Of a DNA stretch of 35,487 bases, positions 24,449 through 31,652 are shown in pieces. Position 1 is the first letter of the stretch. Each line of letters starts with the position of its first letter. The translations under genes and the position numbers were made by a program. Origin of the DNA: an uncultured bacterium. GTDB lineage: Bacteria > Patescibacteriota > Minisyncoccia > Phycocordibacterales > PALSA-1337. Under the pieces are notes generated by a model. The model had not been told where the DNA came from. It saw only the letters and a list, made by a program, of their open reading frames with translations, and made no database searches. The stretch spans positions 1 to 35,487 of the forward strand of contig CAIQIZ010000014.1 in assembly GCA_903872035.1 (NCBI GenBank). Direction: 5' to 3'.

Positions 24449-24578
24449 CACTAACCTTTCTATTTTAGGACTAGGCGTCCTGTTTTTTGTTGCTTCGCTC
24501 CGACGAATTTCGGAACAAAGTTTGGGAATGTAGGAATTCAGACTCTCATTGAAGAGAATCAGCGTCATCACATTCCCT
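24449..24578 (-). other. Leader between the RNA array and the IS110-like start codon
   Basis: Contains a small hairpin AGGAC-GCCTA-GTCCT (24467-24481) and the Shine-Dalgarno AGAAAGG (24455-24461). In-frame GTG at 24571 would extend the protein by 41 residues, but they do not resemble the family. Confidence 0.4.
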
Positions 24579-25368
24579 CCTCTTTTCAGAGGAAATTTTC
24601 GGGGCAGGCTCGCATTCTCCCTGTTTCCAGGAAAGTTTGTTTTTCGCCCCGATCCTCTTTTCAGAGGAAAACTTGGTATGGATAACGGCTTCCCCGCTCA
24701 AATTGAGCATCAAGCGCAACACCCATACCATCCGCTTTCGCGGAAATTCTGCGAGCATGTTGATCTACTCTATAAAGAATGATCCCGCTCGCTCGCAACG
24801 GCTTTCGCCGAAATTTTATTGTAAAGAGCACTGTGGCAACGCTCTACTCTTCCTTTCGGAAACGTGGTGTAACGCCACAGAGAGAATCATTTCTGACCCT
24901 CTTCACGAAATACTTTCCGAGGTCTACCCTCGGAAAACATATCATGAAGAGGGGGTGAGTATTGGTAGTTTCGTCAAGATAACACGCGTTTACACACTCA
25001 CCCTTCCGCCGATAACAGGCAACGATGAGATCGCGCTTCGCACGTGACTCTACGCCTATGTATCGACGAGATTTTGGAGAAGAAATGGGAGTCTCGCATT
25101 TTAAGCAGTCCGTCATACTCTTCTCCAAGGCTTTCGCCTAAATTTCGCGGCAAAGGAGCGGGGTCGCCATAATCGGGCACCTAATTCTTCTTGCCGCGGT
25201 CCCTACTTTCGTTCGGGACGAAATTTCGTGGTGCATCAACTTTGACGCCTAAATAGCATTCCTTGTTTCACACCACGTGTCCTTATGGACAAAATTCAAA
25301 GAACGGTGCAGAGCAGGGCACCAGTCTCTAGCAAAATATTGCCGAAATGCTCCTTTCGCTCTGCACCG
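24579..25368 (-). ncRNA. Structured RNA array, 5' part (before the IS110-like gene)
   Basis: About 790 bases without a credible gene. Minus-strand order of long-loop stems: 25304-25368 (11 bp, loop 43), 25227-25277 (7 bp, loop 37), 25146-25198 (8 bp, loop 37), 25074-25128 (9 bp, loop 37), 24953-25003 (8 bp, loop 35), a pseudoknot-capable unit 24825-24880, 24750-24797 (7 bp, loop 34), 24674-24730 (8 bp, loop 41), 24599-24652 (7 bp, loop 40). Between them are linkers such as AAATTT and short hairpins. Hairpins at 25199, 25128, 24850, 24799, 24732, 24654, 24620 and 24579 carry GAAA tetraloops. Stem sequences differ from unit to unit while the layout persists, which suggests selection on RNA structure. 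Confidence 0.7.
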
Positions 25369-25380
25369 AAATCTAAAATT

Positions 25381-25409
25381 ACGCTAGCATTTCTTTTCCA
25401 TCGTGTCAA
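25381..25409 (-). promoter_or_regulatory. Promoter of the RNA array / IS110-like unit
   Basis: Minus strand: -35 TTGACA (25404-25409, perfect), 17-base spacer ending TGC, -10 TAGCGT (25381-25386), i.e. an extended -10. Transcription would start at about 25374, a few bases before the first array stem. Confidence 0.65.
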
Positions 25410-25434
25410 CCCACTCCCGCCTCCATAGAAAAGT

Positions 25435-25443
25435 TGCTATAGT
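25435..25443 (+). promoter_or_regulatory. Extended -10 promoter of thrS
   Basis: TGCTATAGT ends 7 bases before the thrS ATG (25451), so the mRNA would be leaderless. No Shine-Dalgarno exists. Confidence 0.5.
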
Positions 25444-25450
25444 TACACCC

Positions 25451-27214
25451 ATGAACAATCAAACTAACCCCGATTCTATTCTTTCATCAAAGCGCCATAC
25501 TCTGGCTCACCTCTTAGCCGCCGCGGTTCTCGAACTCTACCCCGAAGCCAAGCCGACCATTGGTCCTGCAGTAGACAATGGCTTTTATTACGACTTTGAA
25601 TTCCCTGCTGACAAGCGCCCGACCGACAGCGACCTCAAGGATATCGAGAAAAAGATGCGCAAGCTGCTTCCCTCTTGGAAAGAAATGTCTGGCAAAGAAG
25701 TCACCGAAAAAGAGGCTCGCGATCTATTCGCTGGCAATCCTTACAAGCTAGAACTCATCAACGAGATCATTTCCAAGAAAGAGCCGGTGACTCTCTACAC
25801 CGCTGGAAAATTCGCTGACCTCTGCCGAGGTGGACATATGGAGTCACCAGCCAAAGAGATCGCCGCTGATTCATTCAAGCTTTCTAGGCTTGCCGGCGCT
25901 TATTGGAGAGGCGAAGAGAAGAACATCATGCTGACACGCATTTACGGTCTAGCCTTCAACGACAAAACTGAATTAGACGCATACCTTACTCAACTCGAGG
26001 AAGCTGCCAAGAGGGATCACAAGAAGCTTGGCAAAGAATTGGACTTGTTCACTTTCTCCGAATTGGTCGGCTCTGGCCTGCCTCTCTGGACGCCGAACGG
26101 TATGATCATGAGAGAAATTCTCGATGGTTTCGTCTGGGAATTGCGCGCGAAATATGGTTACCAGAAAGTCGAGATCCCTCACATCACCAAGAAAGATCTC
26201 TATGAGAAGAGCGGCCACTGGGACAAATTCAAAGACGAGCTATTCAAGATAACTACTCGTGAAGGCCACGTTTTTGCCATGAAGCCCATGAATTGCCCTC
26301 ACCATACCCAGATCTACGACCGCAAGCAGCATAGCTATAAGGAGCTTCCGCAGAGATACGCCAATACCACCATGGTCTACCGCGATGAACAGTCGGGGGA
26401 ATTGGCTGGCCTTTCACGCGTTCGCTGCATCACCCAAGACGATGCCCATGTTTTTTGCCGTCATGGTCAAGTCAAAGAAGAGATGCTCAAGGTTTGGGAC
26501 ATCATAACCTCTTTCTATAATGCCGTCGGATTTACTTTGACTCCTAGACTGTCATTACATGATCCGGAACACATGGAGAAATATCTAGGCACAGAAAAAG
26601 TCTGGCTGGAAGCAGAGCAATCTTTGAGAGAAATGACTGTTGAAAAAGGTGTCACTGCTATCGAGGCCAAAGGCGAGGCTGCTTTCTACGGACCGAAGGT
26701 AGACTTCATGGCCAAAGATTCACTCGGCCGCGAATGGCAAGTCGCCACCATTCAGCTCGACATGAATTTGCCAGAGAGATTCGACCTTTCATGCATAAAT
26801 GAGAAGAGCGAGAAAGAGCGCATAGTGATGATCCATGCCGCTATCATGGGATCTATTGAACGTTATATGTCTATTTTGATCGAACATTACGGTGGCAACT
26901 TCCCTCTGTGGCTAGCACCTGTTCAGGTCAAAGTCATCCCCGTTGGAGAAGCACACATAGAAGCAGCCAAGAAAGTCCATGAATCATTGCGTGGCGCTTT
27001 TGTCCGCTCAGAACTAGACGATTCCGATCATGGCTTTGGTAAGAAGATCCGCAATGCCAAGACCGCACGCATTCCCTACACCATCATCATTGGAGACAAA
27101 GATTTAGCTGCCGGCAAAGTCACTCTGGAAAGCCGCGACAAGGGACAGATTGGTCAACTAACGACAGAAGAGATTCTGCGGAAGTTCGTAGAAGAAATAA
27201 AGGAACGAAAATAG
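25451..27214 (+). CDS. thrS: Threonyl-tRNA synthetase (no TGS domain)
   Basis: 587 residues from MNNQTNPDSILSSKRHTLAH; an in-frame ATG at 25403 overlaps the opposing RNA promoter and adds 16 non-family residues. The editing domain has HTLAHLL (HxxxH) and CRGGH. The class II core has MNCPHHTQIY (zinc Cys), motif 2 MVYRDEQSGELAGLSRVR with DDAHVFCR, and motif 3 AAIMGSIERYMSILIEHYGG. The anticodon domain begins about APVQVKVIPVG. The usual N-terminal TGS domain is missing, as often in CPR. It is transcribed divergently from the RNA array and ends in a terminator. Confidence 0.97.
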   Translation: MNNQTNPDSILSSKRHTLAHLLAAAVLELYPEAKPTIGPAVDNGFYYDFEFPADKRPTDSDLKDIEKKMRKLLPSWKEMSGKEVTEKEARDLFAGNPYKLELINEIISKKEPVTLYTAGKFADLCRGGHMESPAKEIAADSFKLSRLAGAYWRGEEKNIMLTRIYGLAFNDKTELDAYLTQLEEAAKRDHKKLGKELDLFTFSELVGSGLPLWTPNGMIMREILDGFVWELRAKYGYQKVEIPHITKKDLYEKSGHWDKFKDELFKITTREGHVFAMKPMNCPHHTQIYDRKQHSYKELPQRYANTTMVYRDEQSGELAGLSRVRCITQDDAHVFCRHGQVKEEMLKVWDIITSFYNAVGFTLTPRLSLHDPEHMEKYLGTEKVWLEAEQSLREMTVEKGVTAIEAKGEAAFYGPKVDFMAKDSLGREWQVATIQLDMNLPERFDLSCINEKSEKERIVMIHAAIMGSIERYMSILIEHYGGNFPLWLAPVQVKVIPVGEAHIEAAKKVHESLRGAFVRSELDDSDHGFGKKIRNAKTARIPYTIIIGDKDLAAGKVTLESRDKGQIGQLTTEEILRKFVEEIKERK

Positions 27215-27232
27215 TAGGTTCCACCTCCAAAC

Positions 27233-27257
27233 AAAAAGCCCTCAATGAGGGCTTTTT
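27233..27257 (+). terminator. Terminator after thrS
   Basis: Perfect stem AAAAAGCCCTC/GAGGGCTTTTT with loop AAT, 18 bases past the stop. It is symmetrical, so it could also act on minus-strand transcripts from 27327. Confidence 0.93.
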
Positions 27258-27326
27258 GTCATTTTATTTGGATCAGCCTTTCGGCCGAACACTCACACCC
27301 GTCTGTCGAGGCTTGGCCTCTCCCTG

Positions 27327-28412
27327 TTATATCTTCTGTTTATTGAACAAAAGATACATGACCGTGAAGAAGAGAACGAGGATGATGAGGATGGCGATCC
27401 AACCCCAAGGAACATTAGACAAGGAGAGCAGTGAAGCTGCAGCTTGTCCGTTGTTTGACGCTTGCGGAGCGACTGCAGAATTGGACTGAGTTGTAGCCTT
27501 TACAGCTGGAGCACTCTTCGTAGCGACATAAGACTTGGTCTTGCCGACCGTGAGAGCATTGCTGCAAGCACGAGAAGCGGTCCTACCGTCAGCAGAAGTG
27601 ACCGTTACGATAGCGCTTTTGGTACCAGTTTTTGAGTAATATTTAATGATCGAAGATTGTGAGCCGGTGATACCATCAGAACCCGTCCAAGAATAGATGT
27701 AAGGGCCCGCACCACCAGTGACTTCAACATTCCAAGTGACAGGCTGATTGATCGCGGCATTCATCGGATCGGAATAACATCCGATATCGAGACCGCTATT
27801 CGGAGCCGCGAGGACGATAGGCTGATTGACGACCGGATAGGTCACAGGATAGTTATTGTTCGAATAACCGGTTGAGTAACCTCCATAACCATAGTAGACG
27901 TTGACTGTATTGGAACAATACTGCCTAACGCTCTGGCCATTTGAATAGACAGTTACTGAGGCGGTCTTGTCTCCAGCCGTGCTATAAGTGAAGTTGGCTG
28001 TTTGATTGCTGCTATAAAGACCATCCGTTCCCGTCCAGCTATATGTGTAATAACCGGTACCACCAGAAGGATAAGCTGTCCAAGTAACATTGCTACCAGT
28101 TCCTACGCTTTGGGCATTCGCGCTACAAGTCACACCAAGCGGCGTGTAGTAGTTCGGCTGAGTGTAATACTGGTTGTTATAGTTAGGTTGACCATAATAG
28201 TTAGACTGAGCATAAGTCGCAGGTGCGTATGTCGCAGGCGCATTGTAATACGTCCTGTTGTAGCTATTGTTATTCGTGTACGGATTGGCATAGCTAGGCG
28301 TACCGGCATAATACTGGGCATGAGCGGGCAGTCCAAAAGCGCCGACCGCCATAATTACGGTGACTGCAACGAGCATGTATTTGTTGACTATATAATTCAT
28401 TGGATAATTCAT
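27327..28412 (-). CDS. Exported PKD-like repeat protein with C-terminal membrane anchor
   Basis: 361 residues. A signal peptide (about 1-32, VAVTVIMAVGAFGLPAHA) precedes a Tyr/Asn/Gln/Pro-rich low-complexity region (33-92). Two immunoglobulin-like PKD-type domains follow (CSANAQSVGTGSNVTWTA...YSWTGTDG; CYSDPMNAAINQPVTWNV...YSWTGSDG), each with a pair of Cys. A linker leads to a C-terminal helix (WGWIAILIILVLFFTVMYLLF) and a short basic tail. This is a surface-displayed, membrane-held protein. Its role is unknown; adhesion is plausible. Confidence 0.82.
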   Translation of the reverse strand: MNYPMNYIVNKYMLVAVTVIMAVGAFGLPAHAQYYAGTPSYANPYTNNNSYNRTYYNAPATYAPATYAQSNYYGQPNYNNQYYTQPNYYTPLGVTCSANAQSVGTGSNVTWTAYPSGGTGYYTYSWTGTDGLYSSNQTANFTYSTAGDKTASVTVYSNGQSVRQYCSNTVNVYYGYGGYSTGYSNNNYPVTYPVVNQPIVLAAPNSGLDIGCYSDPMNAAINQPVTWNVEVTGGAGPYIYSWTGSDGITGSQSSIIKYYSKTGTKSAIVTVTSADGRTASRACSNALTVGKTKSYVATKSAPAVKATTQSNSAVAPQASNNGQAAASLLSLSNVPWGWIAILIILVLFFTVMYLLFNKQKI

Positions 28413-28537
28413 GGTATTCGATGCTTTTGGCTTATTTCTTTGATAAATGGCTTATTTAAGCCATAGAATAAGTTAATGCACGTTTAATTTCTAATACACA
28501 TAATTGTATACCATAATGAGCCAAAAGTCAAGGGCTC

Positions 28538-29299
28538 TTAGGAAACAGTTTGCACGTCCCTAGCTGATTTCCTATACGAGCAATAATCACATTTGGCGTC
28601 TGGTTTTGGAGGCTTTTCCAACATAAGGCATTTTTTTAGATCCTCCAGAGTTTTCGGTATCCACGAATCGTCGCCGGTATATGGAATGAGATCTATGTCG
28701 AATTCGAGTTTGGCGTCGAATGCTGATCGGTCAGTTTTGCCATTGCAGTAGACAAAGAATCCTGTCGGGGACACTTCAAATCCATTCATTCGGAATAACC
28801 ATTGATATATTTCCATCTGGCGCTTGTAGCCGATCTGCCATTCCTTATCCAGCGATACCTTTTCTTCTTTACTTGTTGATTTGTAATCAACAATGATCAA
28901 CTCCCCTTTTGAATCGGTCCAGACATCATCAATGGCGCCTGTCACATTCAGGTTAGTAGGCTCATGGATATATCTGATGCCTTTGAAATTGCTGCGCCAA
29001 ATATCGAGGTCTTCGTGTTGGAATGGCACAACATCTTTGAGGCCATAAGCGTGCATGAGTGGATGAGGCCTCTTCTTAGCACGATGTATATCGAATTCCT
29101 TCTTGAGTAAGGTGTCAACGGCGGAGTTCAAAGCGAACGGAAAACCCGGTGGCCTCCCTACTCCTAATCGACAATCGAGATAAAAGCAAAGCGGGCAATT
29201 CAAAAAAAGATCTATCTTCGACCGGCTCGTCCTGAATGGCTCATCGCTTTTCGGATCAAAAAGATTGCGGTTTCGGCGAGAATTGTAGTAGTCAGACAT
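28538..29299 (-). CDS. PD-(D/E)XK nuclease, Cas4/RecB-like, with cysteine cluster
   Basis: 253 residues. The N-terminal SRSKIDLFLNCPLCFYL matches the RecB/Cas4-type start. The catalytic motif is GAIDDVW...ELIIVDYKSTS (about 123-143), then QMEIYQW as the QxxxY motif. Cysteines at NCPLC / LDC and CDYC near the C-terminus could hold an Fe-S cluster, as in Cas4/AddB. No cas genes or CRISPR are present, so a repair role is more likely. It stands alone. Confidence 0.85.
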   Translation of the reverse strand: MSDYYNSRRNRNLFDPKSDEPFRTSRSKIDLFLNCPLCFYLDCRLGVGRPPGFPFALNSAVDTLLKKEFDIHRAKKRPHPLMHAYGLKDVVPFQHEDLDIWRSNFKGIRYIHEPTNLNVTGAIDDVWTDSKGELIIVDYKSTSKEEKVSLDKEWQIGYKRQMEIYQWLFRMNGFEVSPTGFFVYCNGKTDRSAFDAKLEFDIDLIPYTGDDSWIPKTLEDLKKCLMLEKPPKPDAKCDYCSYRKSARDVQTVS

Positions 29300-29357
29300 G
29301 GGTGAATCCTAACATTTTTTGCATAATTTAAAAATCAGCTCATGAAGTATGATGACT

Positions 29358-29645
29358 TCAAGAAATTGCTCCCTCTTTTTTAAGTATAGCCAGCTTCCGG
29401 CCGATCCCTCTATTATACCCTCGCATCTTCCCATCAGAACCTATGACCCTGTGGCATGGAATGTTTGGATCATAATTGGTACCTAAAGCATTACCTACTG
29501 CTCTGAACGCCAATGGCCGCCCAGCCTTCATGGCAACTTCCTTATATGTCATGGTCTTGCTTTTGGGGATCTTGCGCACGATCGTAAAGACTCTTTCTTT
29601 GAAAGATAGGTTCGCTATTTTGGCCTCAATGGAATCATTCATCAT
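29358..29645 (-). CDS. Alkyltransferase-like protein (MGMT C-terminal domain)
   Basis: About 95 residues from MMNDSIEAKI; an in-frame start at 29705 overlaps the cyclophilin terminator and is rejected. FTIVRKIPKSKTMTYKEVA, RAVGNALGTN and IPCHRVIGSDGKMRGYNRG are the MGMT DNA-binding/active-site domain. The alkyl-acceptor Cys in PCHR is retained, so it could transfer alkyl groups from O6-guanine. The N-terminal MGMT domain is absent, as in ATL and other short forms. Confidence 0.88.
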   Translation of the reverse strand: MMNDSIEAKIANLSFKERVFTIVRKIPKSKTMTYKEVAMKAGRPLAFRAVGNALGTNYDPNIPCHRVIGSDGKMRGYNRGIGRKLAILKKEGAIS

Positions 29646-29687
29646 TCTTGTACGTACTGTAATCAAAATATGGTGCGTCCCACAAAA

Positions 29688-29725
29688 GAAAAACCGCCCC
29701 ACCATTTGTAATGGCAGAGCGGTTC
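29688..29725 (-). terminator. Terminator after the cyclophilin gene
   Basis: Minus-strand stem AACCGC...GCGGTT with inner TGCCATT/ATGGTGG, followed by TTTTTCTTTT, 25 bases past the stop. Confidence 0.88.
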
Positions 29726-29749
29726 ATTCTTGATAAAATATTCGGGTGA

Positions 29750-30457
29750 TTATTTGGCGGCCGTAATGGTAACGCTCTTCATGACCACATCCTGAAGCGG
29801 CTTATCTGAACCGTCCCTTTGCACTGCGGCGATAGCATCGACGACATCAAGACCAGAAATGACTTTTCCAAAGATGGTGTAGCTATGAGGCAAAGCCGTA
29901 TCTTTCTGCATGATGAAGAATTGGCTACCATTGGTATCTGGTCCGGAATTGGCCATAGCTACTGTTCCGCGGACATAACCAGCCTTAAAGGAAGGAGTAT
30001 TCTGATTCAATTCATCGGCGAACGAATAACCTGGACCACCTCTACCGGTACCTGTAGGATCGCCTCCTTGGATCATGAATCCCGGGATGATGCGATGAAA
30101 GATGAGGTTGTTATAGAAGCCTTTTTCAGCCAAAGTTATGAAATTCTTGGCTGTATTGGGCGCGTCGGCATCATAGGTCTCAAAGACGATGGTGCCTTTG
30201 TTCGTAACAACGGTGACTGTATGCATAAAGTTTTTTACATTAGTCGGGCTTGGTAATGGTGACGCTTGTACGGCAACGGCAGCAGGCGATTGGCTGGTGG
30301 TCGAAGCGGTCGAATCAGTCGAGGCTGGCGTTGTGCTAGCTGGCGGATTGCCATACTGATTGAAATAAGAGGTCGACGACGAGTTCATAGCCCATTGGAC
30401 TCCAGCAAGAACCAAGACGACGATAACGACAATGATCAGGATACGTGAAGTAGACAT
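29750..30457 (-). CDS. Membrane-anchored cyclophilin-type peptidyl-prolyl isomerase
   Basis: 235 residues. An N-terminal membrane helix (6-23, ILIIVVIVVLVLAGVQWA) and a Ser/Thr/Pro linker place the enzyme outside the membrane. The cyclophilin domain (about 78-235) has FHRIIPGFMIQGGDPTGTGRGG, ELNQNTPSF, VAMANSGPDTNGSQFFIM and YTIFGKVISGLDVVD. The catalytic Arg is in FHRIIPGF. It probably helps fold the exported proteins encoded here. No Shine-Dalgarno. Confidence 0.95.
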   Translation of the reverse strand: MSTSRILIIVVIVVLVLAGVQWAMNSSSTSYFNQYGNPPASTTPASTDSTASTTSQSPAAVAVQASPLPSPTNVKNFMHTVTVVTNKGTIVFETYDADAPNTAKNFITLAEKGFYNNLIFHRIIPGFMIQGGDPTGTGRGGPGYSFADELNQNTPSFKAGYVRGTVAMANSGPDTNGSQFFIMQKDTALPHSYTIFGKVISGLDVVDAIAAVQRDGSDKPLQDVVMKSVTITAAK

Positions 30458-30551
30458 AGATTAGTTAAAAGTTAGAAAGTCTATAAAGTTTGAAACTTTG
30501 TTAATAAATAATCGACTAATAAGATTAGTGGCACCAATGATATAGACAAAA

Positions 30552-31592
30552 CTATAATTTGTACAGTTCCTCGGCTTTTTGGACCACGAGCTTCTTTGCT
30601 TCGTCGAACGGCATTCGAAGGATCAGTCCGGCCGCTGCACGATGACCGCCGCCCCCGAGAGATTCGGTCAATTTGGCTACATCATATTTTTCTATATCTT
30701 TTGAACGGAAGCTGAATTTGATGACATTCGAGTCGATTTCCGCCGCAGCCGCCACAAAATCCCATTCAGCTACGGTCAACATGAATGAGGACACTTCGCT
30801 TGTCCGCACATCGGCCGTGGGTATATTCTTACTCTTGATGACTGTTGAAGGAACAGCCGCCAAGGCGAACCTTCCTCCACAGAAGACTTCAATTGAATCC
30901 AAAGCTGCAGCTTCGAAGGCAATAAGTTGCGGGGAGTTAGAATTCTCCATCCGCGTAATGAGATCCGATACATCTGGAATATGCTTCACTAGCTCGCCTA
31001 TGATCTCGTACGTATGTTGAGTGACCCCCCTATACTTGAACGCACCAGTGTCCGTATATATCCCAATGAATAGATTGGCACTAATCTCGGGAGTAAGCTT
31101 CACCTCCCACAACTTGAAGAGGTCGAATAATATCTGACAGCTAGCTGGATACGCGCTCTCGAGCAGATTGATCTCCGCGAACTGCCTATTCGTCGCATGA
31201 TGGTCTATGGCTATAGTCTTCAGATTTGGAGCGAATTTGATCTCACCGCGACGCGAAACCATTTGCGGTTGGGCGCTGTCGATGATGATGAATAGGTCAA
31301 ACTGGCTCTGATCGATCTCCAAAAAATTCTTCTCTACTATCTCGCCCGCGCCTGGAAAATGTTTGAATCCTCGCGGGAACTCTGAGTCGCCTTTTATGAC
31401 CGTCACCTTCTTCCCTATTTGCTCTAGAGCAAACTTCATAGCCAAGGCCGAACCAACAGAATCTGGATCTGGTGACGGGTGGAAATGCAGGAGTATAGAT
31501 TTGGCTTTTTGAATCTCAACCAAAATCAATGGGGCCTTTTCCTTGATGATAGGCGAGATCTCGCCGCTAGTTGATTGGACTTCTCTTGACAT
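30552..31592 (-). CDS. DHH/DHHA1 phosphoesterase (NrnA/RecJ-like)
   Basis: 346 residues. DHH domain motifs: FHPSPDPDSVGSALAM (motif I), IIIDSAQP (II), IAIDHHATN (III, DHH), and ESAYPASCQILFDL. The C-terminal DHHA1 domain ends with SLGGGGHRAAAGLIL. These Mn-dependent enzymes degrade short oligonucleotides (nanoRNA), pAp or cyclic dinucleotides. Which substrate applies cannot be decided from sequence. It is upstream of the cyclophilin on the same strand. Confidence 0.92.
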   Translation of the reverse strand: MSREVQSTSGEISPIIKEKAPLILVEIQKAKSILLHFHPSPDPDSVGSALAMKFALEQIGKKVTVIKGDSEFPRGFKHFPGAGEIVEKNFLEIDQSQFDLFIIIDSAQPQMVSRRGEIKFAPNLKTIAIDHHATNRQFAEINLLESAYPASCQILFDLFKLWEVKLTPEISANLFIGIYTDTGAFKYRGVTQHTYEIIGELVKHIPDVSDLITRMENSNSPQLIAFEAAALDSIEVFCGGRFALAAVPSTVIKSKNIPTADVRTSEVSSFMLTVAEWDFVAAAAEIDSNVIKFSFRSKDIEKYDVAKLTESLGGGGHRAAAGLILRMPFDEAKKLVVQKAEELYKL

Positions 31593-31616
31593 AGAGATAT
31601 CCTAGCATGGCTTCGC

Positions 31617-31652
31617 GGAGGTGGCACCTATGTAGAGGTCAGGCCTCTACAT
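31617..31652. repeat. Palindromic intergenic repeat, copy 1 (3' end of folC)
   Basis: GGAGGTGGCACCT followed by ATGTAGAGG-TCAGG-CCTCTACAT. It shares layout and words with 32976-33020, same orientation. The folC stop codon lies in the second hairpin. Confidence 0.7.

Noticed and set aside
24549-25047. Plus-strand open frames of 77 and 136 residues in the RNA array
   Set aside because: They read the complement of the GNRA hairpins and contain repeated hairpin-derived residues; no domain features.
24844-25128. 94-residue minus-strand open frame in the RNA array
   Set aside because: It runs through several stem-loop units, shows no protein family features and no ribosome site; the structure explains the sequence better.
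22590-25400. CRISPR array or integron attC array
   Set aside because: Unit sequences are not direct repeats with spacers, no cas or integrase genes are present, and attC R/L boxes are not seen.
28538-29299. Cas4 of a CRISPR system
   Set aside because: The nuclease and Cys motifs fit Cas4/RecB in general, but no other cas gene or array is near.
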